A DNA stretch of 46,634 bases, taken from positions 49,932-96,565 of the forward strand of contig NZ_HG005295.1 in assembly GCF_000455285.1 (NCBI RefSeq), written 5' to 3'. Below the pieces are notes generated by a model. It made no database searches. It was not told the DNA's origin and saw only the letters and a list, made by a program, of their open reading frames with translations. The DNA comes from Candidatus Stoquefichus massiliensis AP9. GTDB taxonomy: Bacteria > Bacillota_I > Bacilli_A > Erysipelotrichales > Coprobacillaceae. Positions 27,615 to 37,941 of the stretch are shown piece by piece (position 1 is the first letter of the stretch; each line of letters opens with the position of its first letter). The position numbers and the translations under genes are program-made.

Positions 27615-28696
27615 TTATTCAAATATATAATCATCATGCATTAACAATTCATCAATAATTGAATAAATAATATCTGATGTTGAAAATAGGCTTATACAGC
27701 AAACTTTCTTTCCAGCATCTTTACTAGATGCTCCACAATGATAGATCTTTTCTGTATCTGTTTGATAATCTATAATGATAAATCTATCATGACATCTTTG
27801 ATTATTTTTCTTAATAGACAAAGTTGGATACTCTCTATTAAAATTATCAAACTCTAATTGATTTAATTTTCCACTACCTCTTCCCTTATTATCTGAGAAA
27901 ACAATAACATTAACTTCCTTTTTCTTTGCAGACAATAAAGATAAAGTATGACAATTAATATAATCATCTGCAATTAAATAGAATGTTTTGCTTCTTTATA
28001 GATATCCATATAAGCAACATTTGCTTCAAATGGCTGACTATCCTTAAAAACAAATTGTTTCAATTCTTCTTTAGGAATAAAACTATTTAATACTTTATTC
28101 ATAGAAGCTTTCATATCATTTTTAGTGACCATATTTTCTTTAATCCCATCAATTTCTGTCTTTAGTTCTTTATGACCATTGTACATTTCTTCTTTAATCT
28201 TTATGTTATCTTGTATTAATGAGTTCAATATATCTGTACTACCTAATAATTGTCTGTTTTCATTAATATAATGTCTCATCTTTTTAAATGTTCTCATAAT
28301 TATTAAACTCTGATGGACTGCAACTTCCCCTTTTAATACAGTCGCAAGCATATAAACACCTTGTTCAGTAAATGCATTAATTTTATAAGTTCTTCCACCT
28401 TTAATATCAAATGTCTGTATCGAGGTCGCAAATTGCGACCTCGATAATTCAAGCATTTCATCTTGCGTTAATGGAAACATAAAATCTTCTGGAAATCTTT
28501 CTTTATTTCTTTTGACTTGCTCATTAAGTCTTTTAACTTCATATCCATACAACTTCGCTAAATCAAAGTCAAGCATAACTTGTTGTCCACGAATTTCATA
28601 TATCATCCCTTGAATATCTAAGTCATTATATGACGGAAGAAATTCTTCTTGATTTTCTTTATTTTTCAATGCAATTGCTGTTTTGTCTTTATCCAT
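27615..28696 (-). pseudogene. ORF6N-domain/HKD-nuclease-like protein, frameshifted into two parts
   Basis: The 5' part (27974-28696, 240 codons) has the ORF6N DNA-binding-type domain of phage antirepressors: GQQVMLDFDLAKLYGYEVKRLNEQVKRN, SRSQFATS, INAFTEQGVYMLATVL. A coiled region then leads to QPFEANVAYMDIYKEAKHSI and a stop. The next frame, from about 27990 down to 27615, continues LIADDYINCHTLSLLSAKK and ends in a phospholipase-D-like segment CHDRFIIIDYQ...YHCGASSKDAGKK. Joined, they match the usual ORF6N plus HKD-like architecture. A deletion of 2 nt (or gain of 1) near 27975 explains the split. No slippery site is evident. Ribosome site GGAGG precedes the ATG at 28696. Confidence 0.75.
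28418..28446. repeat. Perfect 29-bp palindrome inside the ORF6N gene
   Basis: Arms TATCGAGGTCGCAA and TTGCGACCTCGATA around a single central A. On the coding strand it encodes the conserved SRSQFATS of the ORF6N domain. One arm set is kept, with a few changes, in the decayed copy at 28999-29021. Confidence 0.75.
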
Positions 28697-28750
28697 TTTT
28701 TACCTCCAATTTATAATATTATTTGTATTTATCACTGTGAATCTTCTAAA

Positions 28751-28841
28751 AACAAGGGGAGCAAAACAAAGCACATAAAATACATGTATCATTATCTTAC
28801 CCCAAACACTTCCATACTCTTAGTATATCACAATTAGCAAA
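28751..28841 (-). repeat. Shared leader repeat, copy B (upstream of the ORF6N gene)
   Basis: Similar to copies A and C. It has an extended -10 (TGATATACT on the minus strand; complement of TATACT at 28822-28827), the CTTCC block, and a long-range arm pair GGGG (28756-28759) with CCCC (28800-28803). Confidence 0.65.
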
Positions 28842-28959
28842 CAAAGAAAATGCTATAAGCAATTTTTTGCACAATTAAAAAAGGAAACTGACGCAAAATT
28901 TATTCAAATAGGCATACTCTTGTATATAATATTGAAATTATATTAATGGAAAACATGAA

Positions 28960-29275
28960 CAAATGACGACTTCTCCCTTTCATACCAAATATCTGCATCG
29001 AGGTCGCAAATTGTGACCTCACGAAATTTATTTCTTCTCTAGTTAATTAAACATAAAATTATCTAGAAATCTTTCTATATTTTTCTTACCTGTTGATTCA
29101 ATCTTTATATCATATCTATATAACATTGCTTAATTAGACTCAAGCCCCACTTTTTACCCTCGAATTTCATATACTATTCCTTGGATATCTAAATCGTTAT
29201 ATTTAAGAATAATAATTTCATTATCTGCCTTGTTTTTGACTGCAATTGTCGTTATGTCCCTATTTTCTCTATGTT
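28960..29275 (-). pseudogene. Decayed second copy of the ORF6N gene (5' third only)
   Basis: Aligned by eye with the 5' third of the gene at 28696: the palindrome region at 28999-29021, the segment around 29155-29200 matching the stretch that encodes GQQVMLDFD, and a segment near 29240-29265 matching the N-terminus. Several indels and stops break the frame. No start codon or ribosome site remains recognisable. The gap 28697-29508 holds this relic, leader repeats B and C, and otherwise AT-rich DNA in which I see nothing else. Confidence 0.65.
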
Positions 29276-29350
29276 ATTATCATCATTCTACTTACCCAAA
29301 TATATCTCTAATTTATTATTCTTGTGTTAATATATTTATAAAATAAAAAA

Positions 29351-29441
29351 AATAATGGAGCAATACAACGATACATCAACAAGATATATAATCATTTTAC
29401 TCCGAAATCTTCCATATTCACTGTTTATCACAATCAGTAAA
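29351..29441 (-). repeat. Shared leader repeat, copy C (upstream of the decayed ORF6N copy)
   Basis: Third member of the family. Arms GGAG (29357-29360) and CTCC (29400-29403) remain paired, but the -10 box is poor (TGTTTATCA on the plus strand), as expected for a decaying locus. Confidence 0.6.
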
Positions 29442-29508
29442 CCAAAATAATACTTAAAGTAAATATTAGCTGTATAGATTTTTAAATTTCAAAGACATAT
29501 GCATATCC

Positions 29509-30216
29509 TTATGCTAATTTTCGTTTAAACACAAATACAAGTATCACTATCCATAAAACCGATATGAATAATCCCATAAGCATAAAGAAAACTTCTACAT
29601 TGACTAATCCCTTTCCTATCCAAAAAGTTGGAACCCATGCAAACACATATGAATATGCATTGTGCATAAAATAAGGGATTAATACAACAAATGATTCTAG
29701 CGAAGCCATTTTTGCTACTGCCATTCCTTCTAATTTATGTGACGATAAACTGACAACCAGTAAAGAAACAATCAGCCCTTGCATACATCCCAATATACAA
29801 ATCAAAATCATCATATCAAATGGCAAAGATGAAATATGAAATATTGGTAATAATATACATGTAAAAATGAAACTCATCAATGTTGGTATTCCTAACCTCG
29901 AAATTAAATACCCTATCTTCCCTAATGGAGTGACAAATAAACCATTGATTATATGATCGTCTCTTTCTTCTAGAATGATCAAAGCAGAAACAATACACAG
30001 CATATCAGAAATGAGTATTCCATAAAAGGTATCAATCAAAGAATAATACTGATGAAAATCAATCTTAAAATATTGTATAGACATTTGATTGAATATTGGA
30101 ACTCCATAACGAAAGATAAAACCACACAATATAGGTACAAAGCAAATCAGTAACAACATTTTATCCTTTTTAACCATAAATAATAATTGTTGAAAACTTA
30201 TCAAGAGAGATTTCAT
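29509..30216 (-). CDS. ABC-2 type transporter permease subunit
   Basis: 235 residues from the ATG at 30216, which has AGGAGG 9 bp upstream; the longer frame to 30282 has no ribosome site and overlaps the gene before it. Six hydrophobic segments are visible, with a short EERDDHIINGLFVTPLG loop after the second, the amphipathic stretch typical of fluoroquinolone/ABC-2 exporters. It overlaps the other permease gene by 4 bp. The two permeases and the ATPase at 30890 should form one exporter. Cargo unknown. Confidence 0.85.
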   Translation of the reverse strand: MKSLLISFQQLLFMVKKDKMLLLICFVPILCGFIFRYGVPIFNQMSIQYFKIDFHQYYSLIDTFYGILISDMLCIVSALIILEERDDHIINGLFVTPLGKIGYLISRLGIPTLMSFIFTCILLPIFHISSLPFDMMILICILGCMQGLIVSLLVVSLSSHKLEGMAVAKMASLESFVVLIPYFMHNAYSYVFAWVPTFWIGKGLVNVEVFFMLMGLFISVLWIVILVFVFKRKLA

Positions 30217-30893
30217 AGATGAACACCTCCTACGCTTTTCCACATTTTCTTTGTCATATAAACAGCAATTTTCCATAAACAAACAAGCATAATCACAACA
30301 ATCAATATACTTAATAAATCATTCTGACTTTTTCCATTGATAAGTGATAAACAATGTGTCATAGGATAGACCATTAAATATTGATTTTCAATAAAAATAG
30401 AAGCAAGAGGTGGAACAAAACAGAGGATTTCAACTGGAACTGTCCATAAGATAAACTGATTAAGACTGTGAATCTTTGTCGATACGATGAGTCCTAATAG
30501 GCTAAAAATAAATGAAGATAATAATGTTCCAATAAAAACCATAATGAGATTTTGATGATGGGAGATAACTGCTAATATCATAGCAACTATTTCTGAAATC
30601 AAAGCAAGCGAAATGATTTTTGATAAAATATATTCTGAAATATGAATAGGTGAAACAGCTAAACTATTGAGAACTCTTTGACTCTTTTCAAATAGGATAA
30701 TAGCTCCCATAAAGAATAAACCCATTGCAGCAGGATCAGAATATATCATTATACTCGCAACTGTTTCCTGCCAAGTCTCTGGTAAAATGACTAAAACAAA
30801 AGCATAAAGAACTGTAAAAACAACATAGAGGAAATAAAAACCATATTTGATTTGAAATACAATATCTCCTTTTATCAAATGAATCATTCTCAT
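30213..30893 (-). CDS. ABC-2 type transporter permease subunit
   Basis: 226 residues with about six membrane helices (for example FYFLYVVFTVLYAFVLVIL and FIGTLLSSFIFSLLGLIVS). The loop FEKSQRVLNSLAVSPI is the counterpart of the loop in the partner permease. Both ends overlap neighbours by 4 bp (ATGA), which implies tight coupling of ATPase and both membrane subunits. It is not closely similar to its partner, so the exporter is a heterodimer. Confidence 0.87.
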   Translation of the reverse strand: MRMIHLIKGDIVFQIKYGFYFLYVVFTVLYAFVLVILPETWQETVASIMIYSDPAAMGLFFMGAIILFEKSQRVLNSLAVSPIHISEYILSKIISLALISEIVAMILAVISHHQNLIMVFIGTLLSSFIFSLLGLIVSTKIHSLNQFILWTVPVEILCFVPPLASIFIENQYLMVYPMTHCLSLINGKSQNDLLSILIVVIMLVCLWKIAVYMTKKMWKSVGGVHL

Positions 30894-31735
30894 AATAAAG
30901 TTCTCCCCGTTAATTCTATGAAGATATCATTTAAAGTTGGTTCGCTACTATGAATAGAAAGAATCTTATTCTGTTGCATGAGTTGATGCAATCTTTCATC
31001 ATCTGATATTTGTTGCAATAAACAGTTGGCTGTTTTGAATCCATTATCTTCATATGTGTAAGTCACCTGTTTGGCACCATGAGATAAAATTAAATTTTGA
31101 GGACTGTCTATTGCACATATTTGTCCATTAATGATAAAAGCAACCTGATCACATAATTCTGTCGCATCTTCCATGTTATGGGTTGTTAAAATAATTGTTT
31201 TGCCTTTATTTTTTTCTAATAGAATCAAGTCTTTCATCATACGGCTATTGGTTGGATCCAAACCACTTGTTGGTTCATCTAAAAAGAGGATATCTGGATC
31301 ATTAATTAGCGCTTTGATAAAATTCAATCTCGATTTCATTCCTTTAGAATAGTCGCTGACTTTTTTATCAGCATCATTTTGTAATCCAACAGATTCTAAC
31401 AACTGATCTATAGAACGCGTCTGGTGAGTATAGAGTGATGCAAAAAATTTAAGATTCTCTCTTGCGGTTAGTTTCTCATATAGTGTTGGAAACTCAAAGT
31501 CTACACCAATATTCTCATAAAAAGCATTCGTATGATGTTTACATTCCACACCATTCACAATCGCATGTCCTTTATAGTTTGTGATTAATCCTGTTAATAT
31601 TTTCTGTAATGTAGATTTTCCTGCACCAGATGGTCCCAAGAAACCAAATATCATCCCTTTCTCTACTTTAAAATTGATTTCTTTGATAAATTCATTCTTG
31701 TTATAACTGAATTGTAAATCTTTGACTTCTATCAT
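30890..31735 (-). CDS. ABC transporter ATP-binding protein (exporter type)
   Basis: 281 residues. Walker A is GPSGAGKST (about residue 35), the signature is DYSKGMKSRL in place of LSGGQ, Walker B is ILFLDEPTSGLDP, and the H-loop is TTHNMED. The last 60 residues form the accessory domain seen in ABC-2 drug or peptide exporters (LNDIFIELTGRTLL). It starts an operon of three genes controlled by the TetR-type gene upstream; an operator half-matching the TetR site lies just before it. Confidence 0.94.
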   Translation of the reverse strand: MIEVKDLQFSYNKNEFIKEINFKVEKGMIFGFLGPSGAGKSTLQKILTGLITNYKGHAIVNGVECKHHTNAFYENIGVDFEFPTLYEKLTARENLKFFASLYTHQTRSIDQLLESVGLQNDADKKVSDYSKGMKSRLNFIKALINDPDILFLDEPTSGLDPTNSRMMKDLILLEKNKGKTIILTTHNMEDATELCDQVAFIINGQICAIDSPQNLILSHGAKQVTYTYEDNGFKTANCLLQQISDDERLHQLMQQNKILSIHSSEPTLNDIFIELTGRTLL

Positions 31736-31750
31736 ATTTATCTCCTTTTT

Positions 31751-31774
31751 TGACCGTTTATATATATTTAGTCA
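31751..31774. promoter_or_regulatory. Predicted TetR operator before the ABC operon
   Basis: 24-bp site of the form TGAC-N16-GTCA (31751-31774), the same length as the site before the TetR gene. The right arm TTTAGTCA is identical; the left arm is degenerate (TGACCGTT). Confidence 0.6.
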
Positions 31775-31810
31775 AATAAATATATAAATGAACTTGGTTC
31801 TATGACCAAG

Positions 31811-32395
31811 TTATTGTTTCAAAAATTGTAAAACTAAACCTTGAATTAACATCTTTAATGATTGCTCGTCTTGACAGCAATCCGAAAACATAAACATAAA
31901 TAAATCTCGAAATGCTCCAGATAACGCCTTGATATCTATATCTTCCTGATGAGGAATATACATCAAAATCTCTTCTAACATTTGATGATCATGTTGAAAA
32001 TGTTCATTCACTATATCTGGAGGTAATTTCATTGCAAGTAACTCTAATTCTCCAGATGTTAAGACTTGAAACAAAGGGTTATCTTTGGCTTTTAGAAAGA
32101 AGTCAAGAATAAAATCAGTAAGTTGATGAACATCCATATGTTGAAAATCCAACTGTGATAATGCTATTTTCATATCTTTTTCAAAGACTTCATGAAACTC
32201 AAGCAGAACCTCAAATACTAATATTTCTTTAGATTTATAAAACAAATAAAAGGTTCCTTTAGGAATATTGACTTCTTTTACAAGTGAATCAACTGTTGTT
32301 TTTTTAATTCCATTTATTGATAAACTTTTCCTTGTTGCTTCTTTTAATCTGTCTTTAATATCATCTTTTTCACTCTGAGAATAAACCTTTGGCAT
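31811..32395 (-). CDS. TetR-family transcriptional regulator
   Basis: 194 residues from the ATG at 32395, which has GAGGTGG upstream; the frame extends to 32422, but the extra codons overlap the operator. The N-terminal HTH is SINGIKKTTVDSLVKEVNIPKGTFYLFYKSKEIL. The C-terminal ligand domain is not diagnostic. It lies directly upstream of, and parallel to, the exporter operon and should repress both itself and the exporter until a toxic or signalling compound binds. A hairpin (AACTTGGT/ACCAAGTT, 31791-31812) covers its stop codon. Confidence 0.92.
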   Translation of the reverse strand: MPKVYSQSEKDDIKDRLKEATRKSLSINGIKKTTVDSLVKEVNIPKGTFYLFYKSKEILVFEVLLEFHEVFEKDMKIALSQLDFQHMDVHQLTDFILDFFLKAKDNPLFQVLTSGELELLAMKLPPDIVNEHFQHDHQMLEEILMYIPHQEDIDIKALSGAFRDLFMFMFSDCCQDEQSLKMLIQGLVLQFLKQ

Positions 32396-32411
32396 TTGAC
32401 CACCTCTTTTT

Positions 32412-32463
32412 TGACTAAACATATATTTTTAGTCATTATAAATCTATTTACATATAAAGTCAA
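32412..32463 (-). promoter_or_regulatory. TetR gene promoter and operator
   Basis: TTGACT (complement at 32458-32463), 17 bp, TATAAT (complement at 32435-32440). The palindrome TGACTAAA-N8-TTTAGTCA (32412-32435) abuts the -10 box. The same TGAC-N16-GTCA layout recurs before the ABC operon. Confidence 0.75.
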
Positions 32464-32477
32464 TTCAAATTAACTTA

Positions 32478-32777
32478 TTAATCTTGAAATATTTTTTTGA
32501 GTTTATTCTTTATTTTCATAATCAATTGATTATTCTCATCTAATTGAATAATCCAAATACCATGAGATAACCTATCAATTCTATATTCATTCAATTCATC
32601 TTCTATATCTTTAAGCACTTCACCTTCAATACCCTCAATATCTTTAAAAACACTTTCAATCATTCTCATTTGATTTTCATCTTTACTCTCACTAACATCG
32701 TTCAATTGAATAACCCATAATCCTGGCAATAATTGTTTACATTCCCATTTCTTATAATCATTATTTTCTTTATTCAT
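32478..32777 (-). CDS. Small protein with two hydrophobic WVIQL repeats, divergent from Rgg-like regulator
   Basis: 99 residues from the ATG at 32777 (AAGGAGG upstream; the ATG at 32798 lies before this site and is rejected). No signal peptide or membrane helix. Two similar segments occur: LPGLWVIQLND near residue 20 and LSHGIWIIQLDE near 74, with an acidic linker between them. I do not recognise the family. It is transcribed away from the Rgg-like gene, a layout typical of Rgg and its target or signal gene. It could be a regulated effector or a source of short peptides; neither is proven. Confidence 0.6.
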   Translation of the reverse strand: MNKENNDYKKWECKQLLPGLWVIQLNDVSESKDENQMRMIESVFKDIEGIEGEVLKDIEDELNEYRIDRLSHGIWIIQLDENNQLIMKIKNKLKKIFQD

Positions 32778-32867
32778 ATACGTTTCCTCCTTATACATCT
32801 ATCTTATCTTATAATTGAACAAATCTATAAAAAAGTCCGAATACTCGTACTAATAATATTCCTATTA

Positions 32868-32876
32868 TGTTATAAT
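32868..32876 (+). promoter_or_regulatory. Extended -10 promoter for the Rgg-like gene
   Basis: TG-T-TATAAT at 32868-32876, 23 bp before the start codon. The upstream GAATA (32839-32843) and TATTC (32857-32861) arms could form a regulator site for the divergent pair. Confidence 0.45.
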
Positions 32877-32898
32877 AACGATACAATGGAGGTTAATT

Positions 32899-33786
32899 AT
32901 GGAAAAATATGGTTGTACGATTCGTAAAATTCGATTAAATAAAGGTTTTAGTCAAAAAGAAATTTATTCAGGACTTTTAAGTAAGTCATTTTCCATTGAC
33001 TTTGAAAAAGGAAAGTATGATATTAAGTTTTCAATTATGATAGAAGTTTTAAAACGTTTAATGATTTCTGTTGAAGAACTTCTTCTTATTCATAACAATT
33101 ATCAGGAAACACCTATTAACAAAGTACTTACACAGTTAGACATAAAAAAATTTGCAAATAATACAAATTATGCTTTGAATATCACAAATATAATTAATGA
33201 AAAACGAAAAGAAAATTCTGATTATGTTAATCATTTAGAATATTGGCAATTGCTGATACTACAATCAATATATTCAAATTTCCATGACACTTCATCAAAA
33301 GAGTATTTAAGAGCGAAACAAAATATCCAGAAACACTTATTTAACATGGAAACATGGACATTATCTGAAATAAGATTATTTTCTAATATGCATTTTCTTT
33401 TTGATGATACAAAGATAAAAACAAGTTTATTTCTTACTTCCTGGAAATCAATGGAAAAATACCAATATCATCCAGAATTTATGACTTATATATCTCATCT
33501 TTTAACAAATAATCTTTTCTTTTTAATTTATACAGAACAATATGATCTGGTAAATCAAGTTATAAAAAGACTATATGAACTAACTGATGATATCACAATG
33601 ATGACATGGAAAGTTATGTTATATTTTTTAGAAGGACTTTACTACTATGCTACTGATAAACAAGAAAAAGGATTACAACTTATTAATAAAGCAAAATTAA
33701 TTTGTAAACTTACAGATAACGAAAACATAATTGAACAAATAGAAACAGGATTAGACATTATTCAAAATAAGAAACATATCTCCTGA
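32899..33786 (+). CDS. Rgg/GadR/MutR-like transcriptional regulator
   Basis: 295 residues. An N-terminal XRE-type HTH (CTIRKIRLNKGFSQKEIYSGLLSKSFSIDFEKGKYDIKF) is followed by an all-helical C-terminal region of about 220 residues with the repeat-like pattern of Rgg family peptide receptors. Rgg proteins of the RRNPP group bind short peptide pheromones. The GGAGG ribosome site fits. It is one of two plus-strand genes. Its partner in the divergent promoter is the small repeat protein at 32478. Family call is moderate to good; peptide signalling is inferred. Confidence 0.78.
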   Translation: MEKYGCTIRKIRLNKGFSQKEIYSGLLSKSFSIDFEKGKYDIKFSIMIEVLKRLMISVEELLLIHNNYQETPINKVLTQLDIKKFANNTNYALNITNIINEKRKENSDYVNHLEYWQLLILQSIYSNFHDTSSKEYLRAKQNIQKHLFNMETWTLSEIRLFSNMHFLFDDTKIKTSLFLTSWKSMEKYQYHPEFMTYISHLLTNNLFFLIYTEQYDLVNQVIKRLYELTDDITMMTWKVMLYFLEGLYYYATDKQEKGLQLINKAKLICKLTDNENIIEQIETGLDIIQNKKHIS

Positions 33787-33804
33787 AAATATGCTCTACA
33801 CACA

Positions 33805-33838
33805 TAAAAAGATATTGAAATCATATATTCAATATCTT
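33805..33838. terminator. Bidirectional terminator between Rgg-like and YjdF-like genes
   Basis: Perfect stem AAGATATTGA/TCAATATCTT (33809-33818, 33829-33838) between two convergent genes. A-rich and T-rich flanks serve both strands. Confidence 0.7.
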
Positions 33839-34451
33839 ATTTATGATTGATTTTATACAATTTTCTTTCCAAAGATACAAAGAAATGATCTTTTGTTGAT
33901 TGATCATACTTTACTAAATAAATCGTTAAAAGTATTCCTCCAATCACTGCCACTAACATGTCTGTTATTGTATCATGAACACCTGTTACATTTCTAATAG
34001 CATCATATTGAAAGAAAACAAGTAGCGCATACTCATAAAACTCCCAAAGCAATGCAACACTAGCATTAACTGCATTGATAAATAGACACATCACTATTTT
34101 TCTTTTCTCATTTCTTAAAAGATATTTATATAACATATACGCCAACTCACAAATCACAATTCCACTTGCAAAATGTGTAAACTTATCATAATAAGGTGTT
34201 GAATAACCACCTAAACAACTGCCCCATAGACTTGCAAAATAGATAAAAATAATATTCAATAAATAAAATTCTTCAGGAACTTTTATTTTGATCATTTTCA
34301 TAAACAAGGGTGCAATAAATGGTGTTAAACAAGCAACAAATGTCATACCAAAATATTTTCCTTGCCAATTGATATAAAAAGCATAGCCTAAAGTTATCAC
34401 ATAAATCACCATACAAATTTTTATGAATATATTCAGTTTCTTATTCTTCAC
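33837..34451 (-). CDS. YjdF/DUF2238-like membrane protein
   Basis: 204 residues from the GTG at 34451. The open frame extends to 34562, but that ATG is inside the terminator of the previous gene, whereas GAAGGTG sits 6 bp before the GTG and an extended -10 (TGGTACAAT) lies about 15 bp further upstream. Five or six membrane helices are present. Conserved blocks are YYDKFTHFASGIVICEL, LLWEFYEYALLVFF and HDTITDMLVAVIGG, typical of this family. Function unknown. Confidence 0.8.
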   Translation of the reverse strand: MKNKKLNIFIKICMVIYVITLGYAFYINWQGKYFGMTFVACLTPFIAPLFMKMIKIKVPEEFYLLNIIFIYFASLWGSCLGGYSTPYYDKFTHFASGIVICELAYMLYKYLLRNEKRKIVMCLFINAVNASVALLWEFYEYALLVFFQYDAIRNVTGVHDTITDMLVAVIGGILLTIYLVKYDQSTKDHFFVSLERKLYKINHK

Positions 34452-34525
34452 AAATGACACCTTCTTTAAAATTATTGTACCACTTCTTAACACAAATAAA
34501 AACACTAAGTATTTTCTATTATAGA

Positions 34526-34560
34526 CAATAAAGGATATCTTCAACAATAAAGATATCCTC
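34526..34560 (-). terminator. Terminator of the second beta-glucoside operon
   Basis: Stem GGATATCTT/AAGATATCC (34533-34541, 34550-34558) followed by TTTATTG on the minus strand, just after the GH1 stop. Confidence 0.7.
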
Positions 34561-34565
34561 AATAA

Positions 34566-37776
<3,211 letters not shown>

Positions 37777-37900
37777 TTTATCCTCCTCTAAAACTAATTT
37801 TTACAATTCACATTATACTTTGTGTACCATAATATTTCTCATGAATTCTTATCCACATTTTTATAATTTGTTAATAATTTTGACATTAAATCATGTATAC

Positions 37901-37941
37901 GAAAAAATGAGGTTAATTTTTAAGTATTAAAAATTAACCTC
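37901..37941 (-). terminator. Strong terminator after the AraC/GH39-like gene
   Basis: Perfect 13-bp stem GAGGTTAATTTTT/AAAAATTAACCTC (37909-37921, 37929-37941) followed by ATTTTTTCG on the minus strand. It separates the regulator from the PTS gene. Confidence 0.85.

Noticed and set aside
29816-29998. 60-codon minus-strand frame inside an ABC permease gene
   Set aside because: It lies in another frame of a well-supported gene and has no ribosome site.
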